This document shows, one piece after another, positions 54,243 to 63,949 of a stretch of 64,000 bases of DNA. This DNA is from Eubacteriales bacterium (GTDB lineage Bacteria > Bacillota > Clostridia > Lachnospirales > Lachnospiraceae). Where the stretch lies: contig JAUNOK010000006.1 of assembly GCA_030537195.1 (NCBI GenBank), positions 49,330 to 113,329 of the forward strand, read 5' to 3'. The first letter of the stretch is position 1, and every line of letters starts with the position of its first letter. A program made the position numbers and the translations under genes. Below the pieces are notes generated by a model. The model was not told where the DNA came from. It made no database searches and was given only the letters and a program-made list of their open reading frames with translations.

Positions 54243-54986
54243 TCAAAGATCTCTTTTTTTTATTACAGTTTTTAATAATATAAGTTTCATACTAATTAAT
54301 ATAATAGTAATAAAAAAGGTCTGCTCAACCATATTCTCATACAATGTGGTAGCGTTAACAACAGGTATCATTCTTCCTGTTAATCTTTCAATGATAAGAA
54401 ATATTAGCCACACAATCATTATAAATGCTTCTTTTCCTCTCCAAAAAATCCACTTTATTAACAGGTATAACAGTTCTGTTGACACTATATACATAAAAAT
54501 CTGCAACCATATTAAAAACATTAACAAATACGGATTAATTTCCACAAAATATTTTTTAGTATAAAACAGATAGCTATTAATGTCAGACCAATTATAAAAC
54601 ACAACACTTTTATCTAACGACATCGTAAAATTAATCCAAAAGAATATGCTCGAAAAACACAATGCCGTCAATATAATCTTAACTACCTGTCTGTAAAATA
54701 GATTACTTCTTCCATATCTGATAATAGCATTATAACTATAGTCATTATCCGTAAGTAATACTGTTTCCAATGCAATAACTACGGCGAATACATAAAAGTT
54801 AATCCCTGCCACAATGGAATTCTGTGCACAAGCAAGGTAATCAAATGTGCTTATTACCATTGCAGGATTACCATTTTTCTCTGACAGATACATTATTTCT
54901 AATATAGAAAAAAATAATGCTGCTATAAGCATACAAGATATTATCAAAGAATATTTAATATATTTTTTATTTACCATACTTACCAT
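54243..54986 (-). CDS. ABC-2-type permease protein 2
   Basis: 247 aa; ATG 54977 is another possible start. Six spans, very AT-rich and Ile/Tyr/Phe-rich. It overlaps the next upstream gene by 20 bases. It is probably one half of a heteromeric channel. Confidence 0.7.
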   Translation of the reverse strand: MVSMVNKKYIKYSLIISCMLIAALFFSILEIMYLSEKNGNPAMVISTFDYLACAQNSIVAGINFYVFAVVIALETVLLTDNDYSYNAIIRYGRSNLFYRQVVKIILTALCFSSIFFWINFTMSLDKSVVFYNWSDINSYLFYTKKYFVEINPYLLMFLIWLQIFMYIVSTELLYLLIKWIFWRGKEAFIMIVWLIFLIIERLTGRMIPVVNATTLYENMVEQTFFITIILISMKLILLKTVIKKRDL

Positions 54987-55785
54987 TTCTGAATACTCTT
55001 ACATTAATATAAGTAAATAACATTATCGTCCCTACTGTTACAAAAAAATATATAAGCCGTGGATTTGAATACGACGGATTAATGAAATTAATCGACATAA
55101 TAGCTTCATTTTCAATAAGCTCGCCTAATGATATAATTGCTATTGAGAATATCATAGGGAATATCTCCACTATATATATTCTGTTCGTATATATAGCAAC
55201 ACACATAGCTACTGTTGCCATACAGCCTGCATATACCATAACGATAATAATAGATATTATAATATATAATAAGGGATGCTTGTAATATATATAACTCATA
55301 CTTGATTTGGGCATCATCAGATTCATCCCATCGTCCGGAAATGGTGTATATGTAGACATTGTCATTGAACATATTACAAAACTTAATATGAGAGGTATCC
55401 CCACAGCCAATGCTCCCGAAAGAAAAGTTGCGATATATTTTGCATTTACATATTTCTTTCCGTCACACCTTACTAAGATATAATTTCCAAGTCCATTATT
55501 CATATCCTTAAAATATGAATCACCATATGGAATAGAAGCAATTAAAGGCACTAATATAAAGAAAGCAACCGCAATACTTGTTTCTCTTCCACCTAGCCAC
55601 AGTTCATAACTGTTTAGCGGAAGAACCTCATATATATTATCAGATGCCATCAATAATTCATGATTAGAAATCAATAATGGCAATACATTAATAATATAAT
55701 CCATCATTACAATTACGGCTGATATAATCAATGCAAACTTAAAACCTGGTGATTTCAATGCTTTCTTCAACTCATATATTAACAT
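54967..55785 (-). CDS. ABC-2-type permease protein 3
   Basis: 272 aa from ATG 55785 (GGGGGA upstream). Starts MLIYELKKALKSPGF, an amphipathic entry typical of ABC-2 permeases, then six spans. An outside/loop region has PYGDSYFKDMNNGLGNYILVR, the common DIxxGT/NYIL-like segment. It overlaps neighbours on both sides. Confidence 0.8.
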   Translation of the reverse strand: MLIYELKKALKSPGFKFALIISAVIVMMDYIINVLPLLISNHELLMASDNIYEVLPLNSYELWLGGRETSIAVAFFILVPLIASIPYGDSYFKDMNNGLGNYILVRCDGKKYVNAKYIATFLSGALAVGIPLILSFVICSMTMSTYTPFPDDGMNLMMPKSSMSYIYYKHPLLYIIISIIIVMVYAGCMATVAMCVAIYTNRIYIVEIFPMIFSIAIISLGELIENEAIMSINFINPSYSNPRLIYFFVTVGTIMLFTYINVRVFRNGKYGK

Positions 55786-55787
55786 TC

Positions 55788-56516
55788 TCAATCCCCCTGT
55801 TTTTGTTCAAAACTACTAATTGGAATCTTCATAAACATAGCCTCTGTCACATTAGGGGCTCTACCATTCTCATCATAAGCCAATCCATTAGGATTAATAA
55901 ATATACATGTCTGCTGTTTATGAGCTTCATCAAGATATTCATCAGGAACTACATAATAATTAGTAAATTCCTGTGTAATATCCTTCTCCAACTGATAGTG
56001 AAAATGTCTAGAATCAATCGTGTCATATACATATGGAAACATTGCAACAGGTTCTCTTTTAATACTACTTAATGCTTCATTAAATATTGTTACACAATTA
56101 CCCGTATACTCTCTTTCACATACTGGATCTGTAATGGTATATGTAACCTTCACTATAGAATAATCCCCTGTCAGAGCATTGCCATTTCTTCTATATTCTT
56201 CCCAATCCAGCTGATGTACACTCTGAATTTCATCTGGTATATTCTTACCTATAACTGTAAAAGACTTCACATCATATGTTTTCATAAATATAACTGCAGA
56301 AAACTCACTGATAGTATTAAAGCTATTACTGTTATCCGTATTCCATTGTTCTTTTCTTAAATCAGTTGTACTTTCTTCCGTATCCTGTGTCTGTGGTAAT
56401 ATTTTTTTCAATAAAATCCCACCGCCATTAACTTTTTTTATTAAAAACACAGAAATCAGTACTACCAATATCAATGGAATACATATCTTAAACAGTTTAT
56501 ATATATACTTTTTCAT
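55788..56516 (-). CDS. Membrane-anchored extracellular protein, 242 aa
   Basis: One N-terminal span (FKICIPLILVVLISVFLI) then a ~215-residue outside domain (KVTYTITDPVCEREYTGNCV, IDSRHFHYQLEKDI). It has the same plan as the 187-aa product at 52272. It has no known motif. It is the second gene of the cluster and overlaps permease 3. Confidence 0.6.
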   Translation of the reverse strand: MKKYIYKLFKICIPLILVVLISVFLIKKVNGGGILLKKILPQTQDTEESTTDLRKEQWNTDNSNSFNTISEFSAVIFMKTYDVKSFTVIGKNIPDEIQSVHQLDWEEYRRNGNALTGDYSIVKVTYTITDPVCEREYTGNCVTIFNEALSSIKREPVAMFPYVYDTIDSRHFHYQLEKDITQEFTNYYVVPDEYLDEAHKQQTCIFINPNGLAYDENGRAPNVTEAMFMKIPISSFEQKQGD

Positions 56517-56531
56517 ATTTCCACATTTAAC

Positions 56532-56981
56532 CTAAATACTATCTGGACTCCATAAAAAGTGAACACTAATATGGTGTCCATTTCCTGGATCAAGCCACAA
56601 TCTAGCACTTCTATATCCGTCTTCATATACTGTATTCAATAAGTACTTTGCTTCACCAACCTCACAACTCTGGTATGAACCATATGTACAATCTGTATAA
56701 TCTCCTGCTTTAACTCTAATTGCTGGTATTCTTGCAGCTGAACCATTATTATATATATATGCAGAAGTTGTATTTTTCTTTTCTCTTTCCTCTGTATATA
56801 AATCTGTTATTTCAAATGTATCATTATCATAATCATAATCGAAAGCTGTATCATGATAATTTCCATCATAAATTCCAGCCTCAGCAAAACACATTTGCTG
56901 ACTTGCATACTTAACTCCTCCAGCAATAATTATCCCCAAACATCCAATCATCACATGCGATAAAATTTTTTTATTATGCAT
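56532..56981 (-). CDS. Small secreted protein, DUF2712-like
   Basis: 149 aa with a signal peptide (about 1-33). The mature part is Tyr/Asp-rich, with TTSAYIYNNGS, DCTYGSYQSCEVGEAKYLLN and a C-terminal GNGHHISVHFLWSPD. It contains two cysteines that could pair. This recalls DUF2712 secreted proteins found with ABC exporters; the assignment is from memory of the pattern. It is first in the operon under a strong promoter and is likely the cargo or signal. Confidence 0.65.
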   Translation of the reverse strand: MHNKKILSHVMIGCLGIIIAGGVKYASQQMCFAEAGIYDGNYHDTAFDYDYDNDTFEITDLYTEEREKKNTTSAYIYNNGSAARIPAIRVKAGDYTDCTYGSYQSCEVGEAKYLLNTVYEDGYRSARLWLDPGNGHHISVHFLWSPDSI

Positions 56982-57020
56982 AGTTAATCTTTCCCTTTCT
57001 ACTTTTTTAATTTTACAATT

Positions 57021-57049
57021 ATTATAACACCCTGATTTTAAAATATCAA
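57021..57049 (-). promoter_or_regulatory. Promoter of the secreted-protein/ABC cluster
   Basis: On the minus strand TTGATA (57049-57044), 17 bases, TATAAT (57026-57021), about 40 bases ahead of the first ATG. Confidence 0.75.
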
Positions 57050-57091
57050 CTGATTACTATATCAAAATCTAACAGTTATACTTAGCACCCG

Positions 57092-57325
57092 TTACCGCTC
57101 GTTTTTCCAGCTTTCAATAACTCCTCCGATAAAGCCGGGAATAAGTCCGAAATATCCAACGAATGTAAACATCCATTCCGTTCCCCTGAATGCAAATATG
57201 CTTACAACCGCCCACACTACGAAGCCGATTGCACACCATGCAAGGGTGTTAAGAAGAAGAAACAGATATTCATATTTCTTTTCAGTTAAATGAGTATTTT
57301 TACAAATGTTCAGAAGCATTTTCAT
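57092..57325 (-). CDS. Small membrane protein following phoU
   Basis: 77 aa from ATG 57325 (GGGAGG upstream), overlapping phoU by 26 bases. Two spans with Trp/Phe-rich content (LAWCAIGFVVWAVVSIFAF). No family is recognised. It may be the last gene of the pst operon. Confidence 0.6.
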   Translation of the reverse strand: MKMLLNICKNTHLTEKKYEYLFLLLNTLAWCAIGFVVWAVVSIFAFRGTEWMFTFVGYFGLIPGFIGGVIESWKNER

Positions 57326-57971
57326 CGAAACCTCCCTTCGTATCAAGAGCAAATATTACCCATTCTGCAATGTTAGTTGCATGGTCTCCTATTCTCTCAA
57401 AATACTTGGCAACCATAAGAAGATCTGCAGCCTGCTCACCATTGGCTGAATCTGCCTGTATCATTGCAATAAGGTCATCTCTTACCTTTTCAAAAAGGTC
57501 ATCTACCACATCATCATATGCTATAACTTTTCTTGCCTTTTCCATATCCTTCTCAACATAGGCTTCAATACTTCTGATTAACATAAGCATTGTCTCAGAA
57601 GCCATCTGGTTGATATGCTCTAACTTCTTTATGTATGACTGGTTAGCAAGTTTAATAGTTATCTCACCAATATCTGCTGCCTGGTCACCAATTCTTTCCA
57701 TATCAGTAACCATCTTTAAAGCTGCTGTAATTGTTCTTAAATCCTTAGCAACAGGCTGCTGCTGGATAAGAAGATTAAAGCAGATATTTTCAATAGTCTT
57801 CTGCTCCCTGTCAATCTCCTCGTCCTGAAGCATAACCTTTTTAGCAAGCTCTGCATCCTGTCTTACAAGTGCATCAACTGCCTTTCGTATAGAATCTTCA
57901 ATTGCAGAACCCATTTTCATCATTTCTTTATTAAGTCTGTCAAGCTGTTCGTCAAATTTACTTCTCATCAT
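57300..57971 (-). CDS. phoU: PhoU phosphate signalling protein
   Basis: 223 aa; two three-helix bundles each with the metal motif (MGSAIEDS, then [12 protein letters not shown] and [16 protein letters not shown]). It links PstB activity to PhoR and holds the Pho regulon off when phosphate is ample. It overlaps pstB by 4 bases. Confidence 0.95.
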   Translation of the reverse strand: MMRSKFDEQLDRLNKEMMKMGSAIEDSIRKAVDALVRQDAELAKKVMLQDEEIDREQKTIENICFNLLIQQQPVAKDLRTITAALKMVTDMERIGDQAADIGEITIKLANQSYIKKLEHINQMASETMLMLIRSIEAYVEKDMEKARKVIAYDDVVDDLFEKVRDDLIAMIQADSANGEQAADLLMVAKYFERIGDHATNIAEWVIFALDTKGGFDENASEHL

Positions 57972-58729
57972 CCAAACCTTCCTGTGATATAATCTTCTGT
58001 CCTCTTATCCTGAGGGTAAGAGAATATCTGCTTAGTATCTCCAAACTCAACCATCTCTCCTACAAGGAAAAATGCTGTCTGATCCGAAACTCTTGTTGCC
58101 TGCTGCATATTGTGTGTTACCACAATAACTGTGTATTTCTTCTTTAAGTCTTCCATAAGGTCCTCTATCTTTGATGTTGATATAGGATCAAGTGCTGATG
58201 TCGGCTCATCCATAAGAAGCACTTCCGGCTGTACAGCAAGAGCTCTTGCAATACAGATTCTCTGCTGCTGTCCACCAGAAAGACCCATGGCCGATTTTTT
58301 CAATCTATCCTTTACCTCATCAAATATAGCTGCTCCACGCAGACTCTCCTCAACTATCTGGTCAAGTCTTTTCTTATCTCTTATTCCGTGAACTCTTGGA
58401 CCATAAGCAATGTTATCATATATGCTCATTGGGAAAGGATTAGGCTGCTGGAATACCATTCCGACTTTCTTTCGAAGAATTGTTGTATCCACAGCCGGAT
58501 CATATATATCCTCACCGTCAAGAAGCACTTTACCTTCTATTCTTACACCGTCAACAAGATCGTTCATACGGTTTAATGTCTTTAAAAATGTTGATTTACC
58601 GCAGCCAGATGGTCCGATAAATGCTGTTACTGCATTTTCCTGTATATCCATGCTCACGTCCTTAAGTGCGTGATTCTCGCCGTAATACAGGTTCAGATTT
58701 TCAACTTTAACTTTAATCTTATTACTCAT
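57968..58729 (-). CDS. pstB: Phosphate ABC transporter ATPase
   Basis: 253 aa from ATG 58729 (GGGAGGAATAT upstream). [18 protein letters not shown] (PstB-typical), [16 protein letters not shown] and [11 protein letters not shown]. It powers PstCA. Confidence 0.97.
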   Translation of the reverse strand: MSNKIKVKVENLNLYYGENHALKDVSMDIQENAVTAFIGPSGCGKSTFLKTLNRMNDLVDGVRIEGKVLLDGEDIYDPAVDTTILRKKVGMVFQQPNPFPMSIYDNIAYGPRVHGIRDKKRLDQIVEESLRGAAIFDEVKDRLKKSAMGLSGGQQQRICIARALAVQPEVLLMDEPTSALDPISTSKIEDLMEDLKKKYTVIVVTHNMQQATRVSDQTAFFLVGEMVEFGDTKQIFSYPQDKRTEDYITGRFG

Positions 58730-58742
58730 ATATTCCTCCCAA

Positions 58743-59603
58743 TTAGTGCTTTTCAAGCTTCTTAGCGAGCCTCTTTGTACCAAAATTAATAAGAAGTACA
58801 ATTACAAGAAGCACAACCGCAATACCGAACGCTACATCAAATTCACCCTTACTTGCACTTAAGTAAAGCTGGATAGTAAGCGTTCCGCCTGAGTTAAATA
58901 TTTTCTCAAGAAATGCATTGAAAGTCTTTGGAAGAAGATGTGCACTTCCTGCTGTAAAAAGCAATGCTGCTGATTCACCAATAATTCTTCCTATTGCAAG
59001 GATTACTCCAGTTACAATTCCAGGCATTGCTGATGGAAGAAGAATTGTTCTGATTGTGTACCATTTACCGGCACCTAAACCTACCGCACCTGTTCTGAAG
59101 CTGTCAGGTACAGTCTTTAACGCTTCCTGTGTATTTCTGGTAACAAGTGGAAGCACCATTAATGTAAGTGTAAGAGAACCTGTCAGAAGTGAATATCCCA
59201 TGTGACATAACTGTCCGAAGAAAAGCATACCGAACAGACCAAATATAATCGATGGGATACCTGCAAGCGTCTCAGTTGCAAATATTATAGTTGTAACAAG
59301 CTTTCCCGGCTTAGCGTACTCATTTAAATAAATGGCAGCTCCTACACCGATTGGCGTTGTAATTATCATAGTAAGTAATATTATTATCAATGTGTTCAGA
59401 ATATTACCGGCAATTCCCACAGTTCCGTGAAGAATTGATGTAACACCTGTAAGGAATGCCCAGTTTACACGTCTTGCACCCTTAGCGAACACATATACAA
59501 TAATTCCTAAAAGCAGGAGAACTGAAAATGCTGCACATATATATATTGCTGTATATACTGCTATTTCTTCCGGATGCCTTTTCTTAGCTTTAAGATTATC
59601 CAT
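58743..59603 (-). CDS. pstA: Phosphate ABC permease PstA
   Basis: 286 aa, six spans. [14 protein letters not shown] and the EAA-like loop [25 protein letters not shown]. It overlaps pstC by 8 bases. Confidence 0.95.
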   Translation of the reverse strand: MDNLKAKKRHPEEIAVYTAIYICAAFSVLLLLGIIVYVFAKGARRVNWAFLTGVTSILHGTVGIAGNILNTLIIILLTMIITTPIGVGAAIYLNEYAKPGKLVTTIIFATETLAGIPSIIFGLFGMLFFGQLCHMGYSLLTGSLTLTLMVLPLVTRNTQEALKTVPDSFRTGAVGLGAGKWYTIRTILLPSAMPGIVTGVILAIGRIIGESAALLFTAGSAHLLPKTFNAFLEKIFNSGGTLTIQLYLSASKGEFDVAFGIAVVLLVIVLLINFGTKRLAKKLEKH

Positions 59604-60588
59604 TTGCTTTCTCCCCTTTCTTCTGCATAAATGTAATTATCAGGTTGATAATCATTATGAAAATGTAAAGAACAAGTCCTACTGTGAAAAGAACCTGTCT
59701 GTGTACTCCATCTGCGTAACTCATCTCACTTACAATCTGTGTTGTAAGGAATCTTACTGAGTTGAATGGAAGTGGAAGATTTACTGAACCACCGGCTACC
59801 ATGTTAATAGCCATTGCCTCACCTAAGGCTCTTCCTATACCTAATACGATTCCTGTTATAATTCCTGACTTGGCTGCTGGAACTACAACCTTGAAAATTG
59901 TCTGTATCTTAGTTGCTCCAAGAGCAAGTGATGTTGCTCTTAAATTCATTGGTACTGCCCTGATTGCTGACGCGCTCATATTGATAACTGTTGGAAGTAT
60001 CATAATTGCAAGCACCAGCACTGCAGCCAGGAGATTAGCACCTCCTGTGTACTGATGTGTTGTGGAATTCGCGAATACATGCTTTTCTAATTTATAAAGG
60101 AGGGGGTTTAATAACATTAATCCGAGAAGTCCGTATATAACAGAAGGAATTGCTGCAAGTAATTCAACCGCTGGCTGAACTACCGCTGCAAGTTTCTTTC
60201 CTGCTATCTCTGTTAAAAACACTGCTGTTAATAATCCAATTGGAACACCTATAAGAATCGCAAGTGTTGTTCCTACAATTGATGAAAGAATTATGTAAAC
60301 AATTCCGTATGCAGGTGGTGTAGCAGTTGGTGCCCATACTGTTTTGAAGAGCAGGTCTGCTATTCCGACACTTTTAAGACTCTCTGTTCCTTTGATGAAC
60401 ATATAGATAGTAATGGAGCAGACTGCCAGGATAGCCACTACTGCACATACAAGAAATATAAATTGTGCCACGCTTTCACTTACATGCTTTGACTTTTTAT
60501 TACCTTTTAAAGAACCATTTGCTGTTACTTTAACAGCTGCTGGCGTTCTATTAATTTTATTCATACCAACATTTATAACCTCTTCCAT
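59596..60588 (-). CDS. pstC: Phosphate ABC permease PstC
   Basis: 330 aa, six spans with a basic N-terminal tail. IGVPIGLLTAVFLTEIAG, ALGATKIQTIFKVVVPAAKSG (coupling loop) and GRALGEAMAINMVAGG. GGAGAGATTGAC precedes the ATG. Confidence 0.96.
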   Translation of the reverse strand: MEEVINVGMNKINRTPAAVKVTANGSLKGNKKSKHVSESVAQFIFLVCAVVAILAVCSITIYMFIKGTESLKSVGIADLLFKTVWAPTATPPAYGIVYIILSSIVGTTLAILIGVPIGLLTAVFLTEIAGKKLAAVVQPAVELLAAIPSVIYGLLGLMLLNPLLYKLEKHVFANSTTHQYTGGANLLAAVLVLAIMILPTVINMSASAIRAVPMNLRATSLALGATKIQTIFKVVVPAAKSGIITGIVLGIGRALGEAMAINMVAGGSVNLPLPFNSVRFLTTQIVSEMSYADGVHRQVLFTVGLVLYIFIMIINLIITFMQKKGEKANG

Positions 60589-60624
60589 GTCAATCTCTCC
60601 ATTCAGAATCTATATACTAACTGC

Positions 60625-61494
60625 TTACTCTGGGAGAATTAAGCCAACTCCCTTGATTACCTTCTGACCAGCTTCAGACTTTACAAAGTTGAACCAAGCC
60701 TGAACAAGTTCGCTCTGTGATGAAACAGAACCCTTAGTAGCCATTACAAATGGTCTTGAAAGTGTATACTTACCAGCCTTGATATTTGCCTCTGTTGCAT
60801 CAACGCCATCAAGCTGTAAAGCTGTAACTGTCTTATCAACTACATCTAATGAAACATAACCGATTGCACCAGGAGTTGCTGCTACCTTGGCAAGTACAGC
60901 ACCTGTTGAATCAAGTTCCTGTGCATATGCACATTTATTCTTAACATCAAGAAGTTCCTCAAATGCTCCTCTTGTACCTGAAGCTGCCTCTCTACCGATT
61001 ACTACAATAGCCTCATCTGAACCGCCAAGATCCTTCCAGTTAGTAATCTTACCTGTGTAGATATCTGTAAGCTGCTGCTTTGTTACATTAGTAACCTTGT
61101 TGTTCTTATCTGTAATCATTGCAATACCATCAATGGCTACAACATTTTCTTCAATACCTGCTGACTTTTCCTTGTCTGATAAAGCTCTTGAAGAATTACC
61201 GATATCAACTGCTCCAGATGTTACTGACTCGATACCTGCACCTGAACCTGTATATTCTGTTGTTACTGTTACATTAGGATATTCTTCCATGAATGCTTCC
61301 ATAAGTGCACCGCACATCTTTTCCATTGATGTACTTCCTGCTAACTGAATCTTTCCTGAAAGCTCTTTAGACGCACCTCCGTTTGATGATCCATCTCCAT
61401 TTGATGATGTACCTGTTCCACAACCTGCTAATACTGCAAGGCCTAATGTTGCTGTTAATGCAACTGTAAGTAACTTCTTAAATCCTTTTCTCAT
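60625..61494 (-). CDS. pstS: Phosphate-binding lipoprotein PstS
   Basis: 289 aa. Lipobox LAVLAGC, Gly/Ser linker, then QLAGSTSMEKM, the phosphate loop with GAVDIGNSSRALSD, and GREAASGTRGAFEEL. It captures phosphate at the surface and is first in pstSCAB-phoU. Confidence 0.97.
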   Translation of the reverse strand: MRKGFKKLLTVALTATLGLAVLAGCGTGTSSNGDGSSNGGASKELSGKIQLAGSTSMEKMCGALMEAFMEEYPNVTVTTEYTGSGAGIESVTSGAVDIGNSSRALSDKEKSAGIEENVVAIDGIAMITDKNNKVTNVTKQQLTDIYTGKITNWKDLGGSDEAIVVIGREAASGTRGAFEELLDVKNKCAYAQELDSTGAVLAKVAATPGAIGYVSLDVVDKTVTALQLDGVDATEANIKAGKYTLSRPFVMATKGSVSSQSELVQAWFNFVKSEAGQKVIKGVGLILPE

Positions 61495-61597
61495 AACTTT
61501 CGTTACCTTCCTCGTTTTTTATTTGCAAGCTTTAGCAGAAGTTTTTCATAGGGGCTTTAATCAGTTTCCTGATAGAATGATATGTGAGTCGTCTCAT

Positions 61598-61630
61598 AAA
61601 GAAAACCCTCTGCATCTGCTTGCAGAGGGT
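61598..61630 (-). terminator. Terminator of the MATE gene
   Basis: ACCCTCTGCA/TGCAGAGGGT, a 10-bp stem with a 6-base loop, followed on the minus strand by TTTTCTTT. It lies between the PhoP-box-like repeats and pstS. Confidence 0.85.
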
Positions 61631-61645
61631 ATGTTATCAATGTTA

Positions 61646-61696
61646 TGTAAAATGCATAATCTTATGTTCGTAAAGTTTTTGTAAAATGTATGTGAT
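61646..61696 (-). promoter_or_regulatory. PhoP-box-like TGTAAA array upstream of pstS
   Basis: On the + strand TGTAAA begins at 61646, CGTAAA at 61669, TGTAAA at 61680 and TGTGAT at 61691. The last three are 11 bp apart and the first is 23 bp before them, the same geometry as at ppk. The array is upstream of the MATE terminator, so activation would act over it. Confidence 0.7.
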
Positions 61697-61699
61697 TAT

Positions 61700-63037
61700 T
61701 TATCTTAAAGTCTTTCTGAATATTATTATAAAATATGCCGTTCCTATAACAGCCGTAAATGCCCATGCACTCGCATACACAAGGTAGAGTGACATCAATG
61801 TATGTATCTTTGCAAATATCGTACACACCCACACGATTCTGAAAACAACCGAACCCATTATAACTATTATTGTAGGTATAACACTTCTGCCAAGTCCTCT
61901 TGCACCCGCTGCTGCATTATCCATAAATGCGGATATAAAATACGAACAGCCCATTATTCCAAGTCTTATTGAACCGTAATGCAATACGTCTGGATCACTT
62001 GTGAACAGACTGAGAAACTGTGTCCTGAATATTACAAGCAATGCCCCCAGTACTGCCCCTATAAGAAATGAATACATCTGTGTAACAAGGTACGCCTTCT
62101 TAATTCTGTCTCGCTTTCTTGCACCAAGATTCTGCGCTATAAAGCTTGTACATGCAGTATAAAATGCCGCCATCATATCATACACAATGTTATCCGCATT
62201 AGCCGCAGCCGAATTACCTTCAACTACTACATGGTCAAATGAATTAACAGCCGACTGTATGTACAGATTAGCAATTGCAAAAAGTGAATACTGTACTGCT
62301 GCCGGCAATCCAATCTTTAATACTCTCGCTGCTATATGCGAATCTATTCCTATGTTTCTTATATAAAGACCATAGTCTTTGCCACAGCTAAACAGGAATT
62401 TAAGTATTAAAAATGCTGATATATACTGAGATATTATACTTGCCAGTGCAACACCGACAACACCAAGCTTACATACTATTACAAAGAACAGATTAAGCAC
62501 TACATTAATTACGCCTGCGGTAATAAGATACATAAGCGGTCTTTTCGTATCTCCAACAGCACTTAACACGGCATTGCCATAGTTATACATGGCAAGCGCC
62601 GGTGAACCGAGAAGATATATTGTAAGATATATAACCGCCCCATCTATCAGCTCTTTCTTAGTTCCTATAAGATTCAATACTGGTCTTGAAAGGAACAATC
62701 CTGACAAAAGCAGCAGAAATCCTGCAATCATACATATTACAATTGAAGTGTGAACTGCTTTCTTTACATTGGCACTATTCTTAGCCCCGACAAACAATGC
62801 AACTACCGCGTTGACACCACCTGCAAGACCTAACAGTATACCAGTTGTCAATGTAATAATTATACTCGTTGAACCTACCGCGCCAAGCGCCAGCGGTCCT
62901 ACAAATTTGCCAACCACCGCCACATCACACAGATTGAACATAACCTGAAGCACATTTGACAACATAAGCGGCACTGAATACATTAATATTTTCTTCGGCA
63001 GAGAACCTGTCGTCATATCTATTTCATTTGATTTCAT
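61700..63037 (-). CDS. MATE-family efflux transporter
   Basis: 445 aa, twelve spans in two halves, with a typical start (GSLPKKILMYSVPLMLSNVLQVMFN) and DVAVVGKFVGP. An Na+- or H+-driven exporter of unknown substrate. It follows the AlkD-like gene by 4 bases. Confidence 0.92.
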   Translation of the reverse strand: MKSNEIDMTTGSLPKKILMYSVPLMLSNVLQVMFNLCDVAVVGKFVGPLALGAVGSTSIIITLTTGILLGLAGGVNAVVALFVGAKNSANVKKAVHTSIVICMIAGFLLLLSGLFLSRPVLNLIGTKKELIDGAVIYLTIYLLGSPALAMYNYGNAVLSAVGDTKRPLMYLITAGVINVVLNLFFVIVCKLGVVGVALASIISQYISAFLILKFLFSCGKDYGLYIRNIGIDSHIAARVLKIGLPAAVQYSLFAIANLYIQSAVNSFDHVVVEGNSAAANADNIVYDMMAAFYTACTSFIAQNLGARKRDRIKKAYLVTQMYSFLIGAVLGALLVIFRTQFLSLFTSDPDVLHYGSIRLGIMGCSYFISAFMDNAAAGARGLGRSVIPTIIVIMGSVVFRIVWVCTIFAKIHTLMSLYLVYASAWAFTAVIGTAYFIIIFRKTLR

Positions 63038-63041
63038 AACC

Positions 63042-63716
63042 TTATCTTAAACCCTTTAAATAATCCTTATGCTCTGGTGTAATACGGTAACTCTCTACAG
63101 CCTTCTGTATTGACTTTCTGTGTACCCATTCAGAAAGCCTGTGCTCCTGTATATAAGGAATTGCCGCATCCCACTGCTTGGCAAGTGCTGTAGCCATATA
63201 CCATGCAATCATCATATTCACATAGTACTCCTCTGATTTTACACTTGCAATAAGCTGTATATATTCTTCCTTAAAATCTTCATCAAGAAACAGGCGCATC
63301 ATAACACCCATTCCATACCTTTTAACATATGTGGCATCTGTTGCAATCCACTTCTTTGCCCTCGCAAGAATGTCTTCTTTATTCTTATCAAAGCACTTTG
63401 GAAGTGGTAAATCACATGTTGCCCAGTTATCAATATATGGCAGAAACTTCTCGATTTCACTAATGCACATATCATAATCCTTAATCTGTGCAACCAGCAT
63501 CATGTGAAGATTATTTTCTTCATAATACTTATGTGGCAGCTCATTCATAAACTGTTCCGCCTCTTCTGTCTTAGAAAATTTCTTTGCAAATGCTCTTAAA
63601 ACCGGAGTTCTTATTCCTATCACAGTCTCTTTATCTACTCCCGGCATAAGACTGCTGTGAAAATCCCTGTACGCCGTATCCTGCAGCTTAAACAGTTCTT
63701 CCTGTAAATGTGTCAT
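63042..63716 (-). CDS. AlkD-like DNA alkylation repair protein
   Basis: 224 aa HEAT-like repeats. GVRTPVLR-like IGIRTPVLRAFAKKF, DNWATCDLPLPK and KRYGMGVMMRLFL match the AlkD/COG4912 family of alkylpurine DNA glycosylases. The catalytic Asp/Trp pair appears as DNWATCD. It is in a two-gene unit with the MATE gene. Confidence 0.88.
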   Translation of the reverse strand: MTHLQEELFKLQDTAYRDFHSSLMPGVDKETVIGIRTPVLRAFAKKFSKTEEAEQFMNELPHKYYEENNLHMMLVAQIKDYDMCISEIEKFLPYIDNWATCDLPLPKCFDKNKEDILARAKKWIATDATYVKRYGMGVMMRLFLDEDFKEEYIQLIASVKSEEYYVNMMIAWYMATALAKQWDAAIPYIQEHRLSEWVHRKSIQKAVESYRITPEHKDYLKGLR

Positions 63717-63803
63717 AACGCCCTCCTCTGAATATATCTCTTCTGAATATCTGCCTCACTATTTTCATAAAAAGCGCAGACTTCATAAATCCTGTCACTG
63801 CGT

Positions 63804-63833
63804 AAAAAAAAATGGAAGCATTAACTGCTTCCA
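63804..63833 (-). terminator. Terminator of the tRNA operon
   Basis: TGGAAGCA/TGCTTCCA stem with a 5-base loop, then a long T-run on the minus strand. Confidence 0.9.
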
Positions 63834-63845
63834 CTCCTTAGATAG

Positions 63846-63919
63846 TAGCGAGAGAGGGATTTGAACCCACGACACCACGGGTATGAACCGTGTGCTCTAG
63901 CCAACTGAGCTATCTCGCC
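63846..63919 (-). tRNA. tRNA with CAT anticodon (Met, possibly Ile2)
   Basis: Complete cloverleaf; acceptor GGCGAGA/TCTCGCT with a G-U first pair, anticodon loop TTCATAC, T-loop TTCAAAT. It lacks initiator features, so elongator Met or lysidine-modified Ile2. No CCA is encoded. Confidence 0.93.
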
Positions 63920-63949
63920 ATAATATTTACTGAATGTCTTAAAAAGAAA

